DNA of 63,377 nucleotides from Phenylobacterium sp. Its GTDB lineage: Bacteria > Pseudomonadota > Alphaproteobacteria > Caulobacterales > Caulobacteraceae. This document shows, in pieces, positions 1 through 11,678 of this stretch (position 1 is its first letter; the number at the start of each line of letters is the position of its first letter). The position numbers were made by a program, and so were the translations under genes. The notes beneath the pieces were generated by a model. It made no database searches and was not told the DNA's origin. It saw only the letters and a list, made by a program, of their open reading frames with translations. The stretch lies in NCBI RefSeq assembly GCF_016793285.1, contig NZ_JAEUMO010000016.1:1-63377 (forward strand), written 5' to 3'.

Positions 1-94
1 CGAAACGTATGTTCCGCGCGCGCGGCGATCTCCGTCCGCGCCGCCGCGCTGCGCCTTGCCCGATCCCGGGAGCGCTCCGCTTCTTAAGTACCGA

Positions 95-1675
<1,581 letters not shown>

Positions 1676-1724
1676 CCGGCGCCTTTAACGGCTCGTTTGG
1701 GGTCCGTCCGTAGGGTCTCGCCCT

Positions 1725-2774
1725 ATGTCGTCGGATATCGATTCCCTGTTGAGAGGCGCCAAGGCCTACGAGCTGGCCAAGAAGGCGATCGACGCGATGG
1801 AAGCCCATCGCGTCTGGCCGACCGCCGTCAATTTCGAGCTCTGGCTCCACTACGTGTCCTCGAAGGACAGCGAAGTGACCCAGAAGATCGCCTCGGTGAT
1901 CGAGTCCGGTGAGCAGTTCACCGAGCAGGTCGGCGAAGAGATCGCCTCCAAGCACCTGCCGAGCGGCAAGCTCTCCGGCGAGTTGATCGACGCAGGCAAG
2001 AGCCTGACCGAAGAACTGGACAGCGTCTCGCGCGCCATCGAATCCGCCCGCGAGACGAGCGAGGCCTACGGCCAGCAACTGGCCACCGCCTCGGAGTCGC
2101 TGCAGGGCGAGGACGCCGAGGCCGTCCGCGTGATGGTCGAGACGTTGTCGGCAGCCACGAAGAGGGTCCGGGACGAGAACTCGGCGCTGGAGAACCAGCT
2201 CGCCGAGACCACCGACGAGCTGGGCAAGCTGCGCGAACACCTGGAGCAGGTGCGCCGCGAGGCGATGACCGACGGCCTGACCAACCTCGCGAACCGCAAG
2301 GCGTTCGACGAGGCGCTGGACTCGGCGTGCAAGGGCCCGGTCACTCTGGCGATCGTCGACATCGACCACTTCAAGTCGTTCAACGACACCTGGGGCCACC
2401 AGACGGGCGATCAGGTCATCCGCTATGTGGCGAGCGTCATCGGCCGCGTCGCCGAAACGGGCGAGCGGCTCGCCGCGCGCTACGGCGGCGAGGAGTTTGC
2501 GGTGATCTTCCCGGGCGAGACGCCCGGGGTCGCGCTGCAGGCGCTGGAACAGGCTCGCGAAGAGATCAGCTCGCGCATCCTGAAGCGCCGCTCGACCAAC
2601 GAAGACCTCGGAGCGATCACGATTTCGGGCGGCATCGCGCAGAAGCTGGCGGACGAGACGCCGGCGATGCTGCTGGAGCGGGCCGACGAGGCGCTCTATG
2701 CGTCGAAGAACGCGGGGCGCAACCGCAACACCCTGGCCGAGCTGGACGAAGCCTCGAAGGCCAGGGCGGCATAG
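1725..2774 (+). CDS. Diguanylate cyclase, GGDEF domain with helical N-terminus (DgcB-like)
   Basis: Predicted to make cyclic di-GMP from two GTP. The protein has 349 residues. Residues 1-180 are helical, with a likely coiled coil at about 140-180 (heptad-like Glu/Leu/Arg pattern). The GGDEF domain follows, starting at the TDGLTNLANR motif, with VDIDHFKSFND (211-221) and an active A-site GGEEF (254-258). There is no transmembrane segment, so it is cytosolic. The product-inhibition I-site (RxxD five residues before GGEEF) is not conserved; the corresponding residues are TGER. The architecture resembles DgcB of Caulobacter, but that link is an inference. The start is the ATG at 1725, 49 bases after the helicase stop, so the two may share a transcript. 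Confidence 0.9.
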   Translation: MSSDIDSLLRGAKAYELAKKAIDAMEAHRVWPTAVNFELWLHYVSSKDSEVTQKIASVIESGEQFTEQVGEEIASKHLPSGKLSGELIDAGKSLTEELDSVSRAIESARETSEAYGQQLATASESLQGEDAEAVRVMVETLSAATKRVRDENSALENQLAETTDELGKLREHLEQVRREAMTDGLTNLANRKAFDEALDSACKGPVTLAIVDIDHFKSFNDTWGHQTGDQVIRYVASVIGRVAETGERLAARYGGEEFAVIFPGETPGVALQALEQAREEISSRILKRRSTNEDLGAITISGGIAQKLADETPAMLLERADEALYASKNAGRNRNTLAELDEASKARAA

Positions 2775-2875
2775 CCTCCGCTCGCCCCGCCAAGCGGTCG
2801 TTCGGCTTTTCGCCCTTGGCTGACGCGGGGGTATTCTGGCTTCGTTGACCGCAATCAGGCTCAACGGAGGACGCC

Positions 2876-3682
2876 ATGGACGGCGCGCAGGCCCCCGCCA
2901 AGGTGAAGACGAGCGTCGAAGACGGCGTCGGCATCATCACCCTATCCGATCCCGGCACGCTGAACGCGGCGGGCCTCGACCTGATGAGCGAGCTGCAGGC
3001 CGCGTTCGACGACTTCGCCTACGGCGACAAGGCCCGCGCGATCGTCATCACCGGCGAAGGCCGCGGATTCTGCTCGGGCGCGAACCTGTCCGGCGGCAAC
3101 TCCGCCAGCCGCGCGACGGACGCCAGCAACGGCCCGAACCAGGCGCTGCTGCGTACCTACAACCCGTTCGTCTCCGCCGTGCGCAAGTCGCCCAAGCCGC
3201 TGGTCTCGGCGGTGAACGGCGTCGCGGCGGGCGTCGGGGTGTCGCTGGCCCTGTCGGCTGACCTGGTGGTGGCCGCCGAGAGCGCCTACTTCCTGCTCGC
3301 CTTCCGCCGTATCGGCCTGGTGCCGGACGGCGGCGCGACGTGGATGCTGCCCCGGCTCATCGGCAAGGCGCGCGCCATGGAGCTGATGCTGCTGGGCGAG
3401 AAGCTGCCGGCCAGGACCGCCGCCGAGTGGGGCCTGATCAACAAGTGCGTGCCCGACGCCGAGCTGACGGACGCCGCGATGCAGTACGCCCGGGCCCTCG
3501 CCGAAGGGCCGGCCTCGCTGGCGCTCACGCGGAACCTGGTGTGGGACTCGCTGGACGCGGCGTGGCACGAGCAGATCGAAGCCGAGGCCTACGCCCAGGC
3601 CGTCGCCTCGCGCACCAGCGATGCGCGGGAAGGCATCATGGCCTTCGCCCAGAAGCGCCCGGCGAAGTTCACCGGCCGCTAG
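2876..3682 (+). CDS. Enoyl-CoA hydratase/isomerase family, PaaG-like
   Basis: Crotonase-fold acyl-CoA enzyme of 268 residues. The oxyanion-hole region GFCSGANLSGG is present. The two catalytic glutamates of true enoyl-CoA hydratases are not in place: the aligned positions are Ser (GVGVSLAL) and Phe (LLAFRR). Instead the segment AFRRIGLVPDGGATWMLPR carries an Asp (D151) where PaaG, the 1,2-epoxyphenylacetyl-CoA isomerase, has its catalytic Asp, and the C-terminus KFTGR also matches PaaG (QFTGK). The function is therefore more likely isomerisation of an enoyl- or epoxy-CoA than hydration. No other paa genes lie in the window. A clear Shine-Dalgarno (CGGAGGA, 2865-2871) precedes the ATG. The stop TAG sits inside the CTAG that opens the downstream hairpin repeat. 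Confidence 0.88.
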   Translation: MDGAQAPAKVKTSVEDGVGIITLSDPGTLNAAGLDLMSELQAAFDDFAYGDKARAIVITGEGRGFCSGANLSGGNSASRATDASNGPNQALLRTYNPFVSAVRKSPKPLVSAVNGVAAGVGVSLALSADLVVAAESAYFLLAFRRIGLVPDGGATWMLPRLIGKARAMELMLLGEKLPARTAAEWGLINKCVPDAELTDAAMQYARALAEGPASLALTRNLVWDSLDAAWHEQIEAEAYAQAVASRTSDAREGIMAFAQKRPAKFTGR

Positions 3683-3755
3683 TGTGCTGGATCTGAAGTT
3701 CGCCTGCTTCCGGGTCGGCGCGCCGAGCGAACTTCAGATCCAAAAAGCACACTAG
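3679..3755. repeat. Bulged hairpin repeat, copy 1
   Basis: Near-perfect inverted repeat. The left arm at 3679-3703 (10 plus 15 bases) pairs exactly with the right arm (3727-3741 and 3746-3755), with a four-A bulge at 3742-3745 and a 23-base loop. Both ends are CTAG. The left end overlaps the stop codon of the PaaG-like gene. It is one of two related elements in opposite orientation. Confidence 0.85.
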
Positions 3756-3769
3756 AAACAAATATTTCT

Positions 3770-3844
3770 CTAGTGTCCTTATCGATTCCGAAGTTCGACC
3801 GAGTCTGCCTCACGCGCTTGCGAACTTCGGAATCGGGACACTAG
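3770..3844. repeat. Bulged hairpin repeat, copy 2 (inverted orientation)
   Basis: Same architecture as the element 14 bases upstream: CTAG ends, a 9 plus 15 bp stem (3770-3778 and 3783-3797 pairing with 3821-3835 and 3836-3844), a 23-base loop and a four-base bulge (TTAT, 3779-3782). The bulge is on the opposite arm, so the copy lies in reverse orientation. The stem differs from copy 1 at several positions, always with matching changes in the other arm. It is probably a REP- or MITE-like mobile palindrome. Confidence 0.82.
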
Positions 3845-3871
3845 CCGACGCTTCCGCTTACAGGCTAAGGA

Positions 3872-3905
3872 CCCTCGCACGCGCAGCCGCTTGCGAGGGC
3901 CTTTT
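3872..3905 (+). terminator. Hairpin with short T-tract just before the GST start
   Basis: CCCTCGCA (3872-3879) pairs with TGCGAGGG (3892-3899) around a 12-base loop, followed by CCTTTTC. This has the form of an intrinsic terminator, probably ending transcription from the PaaG-like gene. It touches the GTG start of the GST gene, so the GST message would need its own start here or be leaderless. An attenuator role cannot be excluded. Confidence 0.5.
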
Positions 3906-3906
3906 C

Positions 3907-4581
3907 GTGCTGACCGTCCACCATCTCGAGAACTCCCGCTCCCAGCGCGTGCTGTGGCTTCTGGAGGAGCTGGAAGCGCCCTATGAGATCGTGCGGTACG
4001 AACGCGACCCGCAGACGATGCTGGCGCCGCCCGAGCTGAAGGCGATCCATCCGCTGGGCAAGTCACCTGTCGTCACCGACGAAGGCGAGACCGTCGCCGA
4101 GACCGGGGCGATCATCGAGTACATCCTGGACCGATACGGCGCGGGCCGGCTCGCCGCGCCGACGGGCACGGCCGAGCACCGCCGCCTGCGCTACTGGCTC
4201 CACTACGCCGAGGGCTCCGCCATGCCCCCGCTCCTGCTCAAGCTGGTGTTCGGCGAGATGGCGCCGCGCTCGCCGGCGATCGTGCGGCCGCTGGTCCGCG
4301 CCATCGCCAGGCAGGCGCAGCGGGGCTTCATCGACCCGCAGGTGGCCGCACACCTCAACTACATCGAGGGCGAGCTGGAGAAGGCCGAGTGGTTCTCAGG
4401 GCCCGAGTTCAGCGCCGCCGACATCATGATGAGCTTCCCGCTCGAGGCGGCGGCCGAGCGTGCGGCGGCGCGCGTGGGCCGACCGCGGCTGGCGGCGTTC
4501 CTGAAGCGGATCCATCAGCGGCCGGCCTACCGGCGGGCGCTGGAACGCGGCGGACCCTACGCCTACGCCGCGGGCGACTAG
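3907..4581 (+). CDS. Glutathione S-transferase family protein
   Basis: Cytosolic GST-fold protein of 224 residues that probably conjugates or reduces small electrophiles with glutathione. The N-terminal thioredoxin-like domain begins at once (LTVHHLENSRSQRVLWLLEE), with the expected active-site Ser in SRS (10-12), the cis-Pro region KSPVV and the ETGAIIEYI glutathione-binding motif. An all-helical C-terminal domain follows. The GTG at 3907 is needed to keep the first beta strand; the next ATG would remove the active site. The start lies directly after a terminator-like hairpin and no good ribosome binding site is visible. Its stop shares the tetranucleotide CTAG with the stop of the convergent 2TM gene. 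Confidence 0.87.
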   Translation: MLTVHHLENSRSQRVLWLLEELEAPYEIVRYERDPQTMLAPPELKAIHPLGKSPVVTDEGETVAETGAIIEYILDRYGAGRLAAPTGTAEHRRLRYWLHYAEGSAMPPLLLKLVFGEMAPRSPAIVRPLVRAIARQAQRGFIDPQVAAHLNYIEGELEKAEWFSGPEFSAADIMMSFPLEAAAERAAARVGRPRLAAFLKRIHQRPAYRRALERGGPYAYAAGD

Positions 4582-4856
4582 GGCCGCGTGCGCCGGAGCT
4601 TCTCGAGCTCTTCCTCGATCAGGCGGTCGCGGATGCCCTCGCCGTTCATGTAGACGGAGGCGCCGTGGGCAGCCAGGCCGATGCCCCAGCCCAGCATGGG
4701 CCAGATCGGCCAGAAGTAGTCGCCGAACGAGGTCGCGACGTAGATCGCCGTCAGTCCGGCATTGACCACCACGTAGGCCAGCAGGTGGCTGCGGAAAGCC
4801 AGCTTCATGTCGGCGCGGCGGATGGCCAGGCGGCGCAGTTCGACGTCGTCGGTCAT
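4578..4856 (-). CDS. Small 2TM-domain membrane protein
   Basis: Protein of 92 residues from the ATG at 4856; a GTG at 4880 would add eight. A charged N-terminal helix (ELRRLAIRRADMKLAFRSHL) leads into two hydrophobic segments (about LLAYVVVNAGLTAIYVAT and FWPIWPMLGWGIGLAAHG) and a basic and acidic C-terminus ending EELEKLRRTRP. This pattern fits the 2TM domain family (PF13239), whose function is unknown. It is convergent with, and overlaps by four bases, the GST gene. Nothing in the sequence shows a specific role. Confidence 0.75.
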   Translation of the reverse strand: MTDDVELRRLAIRRADMKLAFRSHLLAYVVVNAGLTAIYVATSFGDYFWPIWPMLGWGIGLAAHGASVYMNGEGIRDRLIEEELEKLRRTRP

Positions 4857-4900
4857 GTCGGATCCCGGGTTGCTGGACACAGGATACCGCGTTCCGACGG

Positions 4901-5314
4901 TCAGTCGAGTTTCACTGGTGTAATGGTCACGCTCTCGCCGCAGCCGCAGGCATCGGTCTCATTGGGGTTGCGGAACACGAACTTCGCAGCGAGCCGCGTG
5001 ACCTCGTAGTCGATCACGGTGCCCAGCAGGAACAGCACCGCCTTCGGCTCGACCAGGATGGTCACGCCCTTGTCCTCGACCACCTCATCCAGCGGGTCGG
5101 CGGTCTCGGCGTACTCCAGGACATACTCCTGGCCGGCGCAGCCACCGTTCTTCACGCCGACCCGCAGGCCCACATAGGGCTTCGCGGCTGCATCCTGCCG
5201 AGATCTTTCCATGATCTCGCGCACGCGGCCGGCGGCCGCGTCGGTCAGGCTGACGACCTTCGGTCGCGGGCGGCGCGCGCGCGGCGCGGGCGTGTTGAGG
5301 TCGAGTTCAGGCAT
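4901..5314 (-). CDS. sufA: Fe-S cluster assembly scaffold/carrier SufA (HesB/IscA family)
   Basis: A-type carrier of 137 residues thought to take clusters from SufBCD to target apoproteins. The three family cysteines are present: C59 (GGCAGQEY) and C123 and C125 near the C-terminus (ACGCGE). The family body begins at about residue 20 (VVSLTDAAAGRV), after a short Pro/Arg-rich N-terminus. It is the last gene of the suf operon. Its ATG overlaps the sufT stop in the arrangement TGATG, which suggests translational coupling. The usual GGCSGF motif reads GGCAGQ here, an ordinary variation. Confidence 0.92.
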   Translation of the reverse strand: MPELDLNTPAPRARRPRPKVVSLTDAAAGRVREIMERSRQDAAAKPYVGLRVGVKNGGCAGQEYVLEYAETADPLDEVVEDKGVTILVEPKAVLFLLGTVIDYEVTRLAAKFVFRNPNETDACGCGESVTITPVKLD

Positions 5315-5685
5315 CAGAACATATTGAGCGCGAGCTTGGCCTCGTCGCTCATCCGTGAGGGATCCCAGGGGGGATCGAAGACCAGTTCGACCTTGACCGA
5401 GCGGACCTCCTTGATTTCAGAGACCGCGTCCTCGACCCAGCCCGGCATCTCGCCCGCCACCGGACAGCCCGGCGCGGTCAAGGTCATGTCGATCGCCACG
5501 TCCTTGTCGTCGGAGACGTCGACCTTGTAGATGAGGCCGAGTTCGTAGATGTCGACCGGAATCTCCGGGTCGAACACCGTCTTCAGCTTCTCGATGAGCT
5601 GATCGGTCAGCGCATCCAGTTCCGCCTGGCTGAGCGGAGTGCTGGGGGTCGGCTCTATCGCGGTCGCGTCGTCCATCGGGCTCAT
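5314..5685 (-). CDS. sufT: SUF system DUF59 protein SufT
   Basis: DUF59/MIP18-type protein (PF01883) of 123 residues from the ATG at 5685. The domain is clear: TVFDPEIPVDIYELGLIY, then TLTAPGCPVAGEMP with the conserved Cys, and VELVFDPPWDPSRMSDEAKLALNMF at the end. Related proteins help mature Fe-S proteins, probably during cluster transfer. A longer reading frame reaches into the end of sufS, but a start four bases after the sufS stop fits operon spacing better; an ATG at 5676 is the alternative. It lies between sufS and sufA, as in many alphaproteobacteria. Confidence 0.88.
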   Translation of the reverse strand: MSPMDDATAIEPTPSTPLSQAELDALTDQLIEKLKTVFDPEIPVDIYELGLIYKVDVSDDKDVAIDMTLTAPGCPVAGEMPGWVEDAVSEIKEVRSVKVELVFDPPWDPSRMSDEAKLALNMF

Positions 5686-5689
5686 GGGT

Positions 5690-6904
5690 CTAGGCGAAGA
5701 AGGCTTGGGTCTTCGTGAGCGCATCCACGAAGGCGTCGGCCTCTTCCAGGGTGTTATATAGGGCGAAGGACGCCCGCGCGCTCGACGTCACGCCAAAGCG
5801 CCGCATCAGGGGCTCCGCGCAGTGGGTTCCGGCCCGCACGGCCACCCCGTAGCGATCGAGGATCTGGGCCACGTCGTGGGCATGCGCGCCATCGACGGTG
5901 AAGGACAGGATCGCGCCCTTCTCCGGGGCGTCGCCGATGACGCGCAGCCAGTTCATGCCCTGCAGCCGTTCGCGGGCGCGGGCGTACAGCGCATGCTCGT
6001 GCTCGGCGATGGCGAAGCGATCCTGCGCCGAGAGCCACGCGACGGCTGCGCCCAGGCCGATGGCCTCGATGATCGGCGGCGTGCCGGCCTCGAAGCGGTG
6101 CGGCGGATCTGCGTAGGTGATCTCGTCCTTGCTGACGATGCCGATCATCTCGCCGCCGCCCTGGTAGGGCGGCAGCGCGGCCAGCCTTTCGGCCTTGCCG
6201 TAGAGGATGCCGATGCCGGTCGGGCCGTAGAGTTTGTGGCCCGAGAAGACGTAGAAGTCGCAGTCGATGTCGGCGACGTCGACGGGTTTGTGGACGATGG
6301 CCTGGCAGCCGTCGAACAGCACCAGCGCGCCCGCTTCATGGGCCATCCGGGTCAACGCCTTGGCGTCGTTGATCGTGCCCAGGACGTTCGACATGTGGGT
6401 GAGCGCGACGACCTTCGTCCTGGGTCCCAGCAGGGCCTGGAAGGCCTCCAGGTCCAGGCGGCCGTCGTCGGTGACCGGGACCCACTTCAGCACCACGCCC
6501 TTGCGTTCGCGCAGGAAGTGCCAGGGTACGATGTTGGCGTGGTGCTCCATCTCGGAGATCACGATCTCGTCGCCCGCCTGGAGCGACGCGCCGATGCCGG
6601 CCGCGACGAGATTGACCGCCTCGGTTCCGCCCTTGGTGAAGACGATCTCGGTGGGCGCGGCGTTGATGAAGGCCGCCACCGTGTTGCGCGCGGCCTCGTA
6701 GGCGTCGGTGGTCTCGTTGGCCAGCGTGTGCAGGCCGCGGTGGACGTTGGCGTAGGCGTGCTCCATCGCATGCGTCATCGCCTCGATGACGGCGCGGGGC
6801 TTCTGCGCCGAGGCGGCGCTGTCCAGGTAGACCAGCGGCTTGCCATGCACCTGGCGCGACAGGATGGGGAACTCGGCGCGGATCGCCTCGGCGTCGAAGG
6901 CCAT
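5690..6904 (-). CDS. sufS: Cysteine desulfurase SufS (class II)
   Basis: PLP-dependent enzyme of 404 residues that takes sulfur from L-cysteine as a persulfide for cluster assembly. Visible features are the PLP-binding Lys in FSGHKLYGPTG (K224), the His-rich cofactor region EMEHHANIVPW, and the catalytic Cys in AGTHCAEPLMRRF (C362), in the short-loop context typical of class II (SufS/CsdA) enzymes. The ATG at 6904 lies two bases after the sufD stop (TGAGCATG). No SufE or SufU gene is present, so the sulfur relay partner is either elsewhere or dispensable. A second, class I desulfurase is encoded earlier in the same operon. Confidence 0.95.
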   Translation of the reverse strand: MAFDAEAIRAEFPILSRQVHGKPLVYLDSAASAQKPRAVIEAMTHAMEHAYANVHRGLHTLANETTDAYEAARNTVAAFINAAPTEIVFTKGGTEAVNLVAAGIGASLQAGDEIVISEMEHHANIVPWHFLRERKGVVLKWVPVTDDGRLDLEAFQALLGPRTKVVALTHMSNVLGTINDAKALTRMAHEAGALVLFDGCQAIVHKPVDVADIDCDFYVFSGHKLYGPTGIGILYGKAERLAALPPYQGGGEMIGIVSKDEITYADPPHRFEAGTPPIIEAIGLGAAVAWLSAQDRFAIAEHEHALYARARERLQGMNWLRVIGDAPEKGAILSFTVDGAHAHDVAQILDRYGVAVRAGTHCAEPLMRRFGVTSSARASFALYNTLEEADAFVDALTKTQAFFA

Positions 6905-6906
6905 GC

Positions 6907-7928
6907 TCAGCCTCCCCTCAGCCGTTCGGCGACCCAGGCGGCGGCAATGTCGCGGGCGGGCTCGTGCCCGATCCGCTCGACCACCTCGCCCACGAACGCC
7001 TCGGTCAGAAGCGCGCGCGCGACATCGTCCGGCATGCCGCGCTGGCGGGCGTAGAACAGGGCGTCCTCGTCCAGCCGCCCCACCGTGTTGCCGTGGGCGC
7101 AGGAGACGTCGTCGGCGTAGATCTCCAGCTCCGGCCTGGCGTCGACCTCGGCGCGGTCCGACAGGATCAGCGCGTGATGGCCCATGCGCGCGTCGGTCCT
7201 GTCGGCGCCCTCGGCCACGACGATGCGGCCCTGGAACACGCCCCGGGCCTGGTCGCGCACGACGCCCTTGGCGAGCTGCTCGGTGACGCCGTCGAGGCCC
7301 TCGTGGGTGACGACCGTGGTCAGGTCGGCGTGACGCTTGTCGGCCAGCAGGTAGACGCCGTCGAGGCGCAGGTTCGCGTGGCCGCCGGGGTGGCGGACGG
7401 TCGTCTGGAGACGCTGGCGACGCGCGCCCCCGGTGATCACGGTCTGGCCGAAGCTGGCCTCGGCTGCGAGCTGCACCTCGGCCTCGCTGACCGTCACGCC
7501 CTCGGCGTCGTCGGCCGCCAGGACGACCCGCTCGACCTGGGCGCCGACGCCCAGGCTGAACACGAGGCCGGTCTGGCTGAGGTAGCTCCCCTCGCCTTCG
7601 TAGCTCTCCAGCAGCGTGAGCCGGCCGTCGGCTTCGACGTCGATGGAAACGCGGGCCGCATGGCTGCCGTCGCCGCGAGAGACGATGCGGAGCGCCACCG
7701 TGCGGTCGCCGTGAGGATCGACGCCGATGTGGGCCGCGCCCTCGCCGTTGGCGATGACCACGATCTCCTCGGCCGCCCCATCGAACGGCCCTGCGCCAAC
7801 GGCGGCAGCGGGTGCGGAGTCAGGCGGGACCTGGCGGATCAGGCCGCGCAGGTCGGTCCAGCGCCAGTCCTCGTCGCGCTTGCCGGGAAGCTCGGCGGCG
7901 TCGCCGGTCTTGATGGCGGAGGCGACGC

Positions 7929-7932
<4 letters not shown>
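6907..7932 (-). CDS. sufD: Fe-S cluster assembly protein SufD
   Basis: Component of 341 residues of the SufBC2D scaffold. The family core is present: beta-helix repeats in the middle, and the C-terminal SufBD signature running from about ADDVSCAHGNTVGRLDEDAL into FYARQRGMPDDVARALLTEAF. The N-terminal KRDEDWRWTDLRGL is the usual SufD entry motif. The likely start is a TTG at 7932 overlapping the sufC stop (TTGA); there is no ATG or GTG nearby that would keep the N-terminus. It lies immediately upstream of sufS. Confidence 0.92.
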
Positions 7933-8678
<746 letters not shown>

Positions 8679-8680
8679 CT

Positions 8681-9081
8681 TCAACGGGTCTCGTCGGCGA
8701 GGAACTGGGCCATGACCCCGAGCGCGTCCTCGACGCTCTCGACGGTCTCTTGCTTGCGGGGCGCGGTGGAGCCGGGGCTCGCCGTGCGCTTGTCGGAGAG
8801 GGTGACGCTCGCCTTGCCGGCCTCGAAGTAGGCGGCGATCCGGTAGGCCTTGTGGTCCAGCGAGACGGTGTAGCGGCGCAGGTCGGCGCCGAGGGCCCGC
8901 GCCTTCAGGAAATCGGCGTCGGCCCGGACGGCCTCGTACAGCGCCTGGGCAGAGGCGAGGTCCTGCTCCTGCTGGCGCCGCTCGGCCTCCTCGCGGGCGC
9001 GCCGCTCCATTTCCCGCCGGGCGAATTCGGTCTCGAACGCGTCCTTCAGCGTCAAGGCCCTGGGCTTCCTGGTCCGAGCCG

Positions 9082-9085
<4 letters not shown>
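8681..9085 (-). CDS. Uncharacterised protein encoded between sufB and sufC
   Basis: Protein of 134 residues that I do not recognise. It is hydrophilic with no signal peptide or membrane segment. A basic N-terminus ([16 protein letters not shown]) is followed by a strongly charged helix ([24 protein letters not shown], about residues 21-44), then a more globular part with [21 protein letters not shown] and a C-terminal helix. There are no cysteines, so it is not a cluster or sulfur carrier by direct ligation. Translation is tightly coupled: its ATG overlaps the sufB stop (ATGA) and its stop is two bases before the sufC ATG. Co-expression with the SufBCD scaffold is therefore certain in effect, but its role is unknown. 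Confidence 0.85.
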
Positions 9086-10550
<1,465 letters not shown>

Positions 10551-10551
<1 letters not shown>

Positions 10552-11678
10552 TACGCAACTTCCTTCCGCCGCGCGGCGTGGCGGGCGTGGGCTTCAAGCC
10601 AGGCGTCGGCGAAGCGGTTCCAGTCTTCGGCGGTCGAGCACCAGCCGCCCGAGACGCGGATGGCGCAAGGGGCGAGGTCTTCGAGCCCCATGGCGGTGAG
10701 CACCGGCGAGGCCTTGACCTTGCCCGACGAGCAGGCGGAGCCCGCGCTGATCATCACGCCGGCGAGGTCGAGGGCCATGACCTGCAGGTCCGAGGTCCAG
10801 CCGGGCGCAGCGACACAGAGGGTGTTGGGCAGGCGCGGCGCGGCCTTGCCTATCACGACCGCGGCGGCGGCCTCGAGCCGTTCCGCGGCGGCGTCGCGGA
10901 GCGGACCTTGCGCGGCCAGGCCCTCGACGGCGATCTGAGCTGCTGCGCCGAAGCCACTGATTCCGGGGAGATTCTCGGTGCCACCGCGACGGCCGCGCTC
11001 CTGCCCGCCGCCATGCTGACGGCGAACCAGCGTGGCCCGTGGGCCGAACGTGAGCGCGCCCACGCCCTGCGGCCCGCCGATCTTGTGGGCGGAGATAGCC
11101 AGGGTGTCGGCGCCCAGCCCGCGGCTGTCGACCGCGACCTTGCCGGCGGCCTGGATGGCGTCGACGTGCAGCCAGCCGTCGGCCGCGCGCACGATCTCGG
11201 ACGCCACCCTGACGGGCTGGATCACGCCGGTCTCGTTGTTGGCCAGCATCAGGGCCACGAACGGCTTGCCGTCGGCGACGTCCCAGCGGGCCAGGCGCTC
11301 GGAGAGCCAGTCCAGGTCGGCGGTCCCGTCGCGGGTCACCGGTAGCACCTCGAACGCCACGCCCGAGGCGGCGGCGGCCTCACGGATCGAGTCGTGCTCG
11401 ACGGCCGAGACGATGAGGCGGCGCGTACCGGCCGCGACCGCGCTTTCCATGGCGAGCGCGTTGGCCTCTGTCCCGCCGCTCGTGAAGATCACGGTCGAGG
11501 CCGGCGCGGCGATCAGCTTCGCAACGTGCTCGCGCGCCTGCTCCATCGCCGAGCGCGCGGCGCGGCCGGCGGCGTGGATCGACGACGGATTGCCGACGGC
11601 CTCCATCGTGCGCGTCATCGCCGCGATGGCTTCGGGCCGCACCCTCGCGGTGGCGTTGTGGTCGAGGTAGACGCTCAT
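10551..11678 (-). CDS. Cysteine desulfurase, class I (IscS/NifS-like)
   Basis: PLP enzyme of 375 residues. The N-terminus [14 protein letters not shown], the PLP Lys in [11 protein letters not shown] (K199) and the catalytic Cys in [14 protein letters not shown] (C316, long mobile loop) mark it as class I, distinct from SufS further down the operon. The ATG at 11678 overlaps the iscR stop (ATGA). An IscS-like gene between iscR and sufB is a known arrangement in alphaproteobacteria that lack a separate isc operon. It may feed sulfur to SufBCD or to other users such as tRNA thiolation; the sequence does not decide this. Confidence 0.92.
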
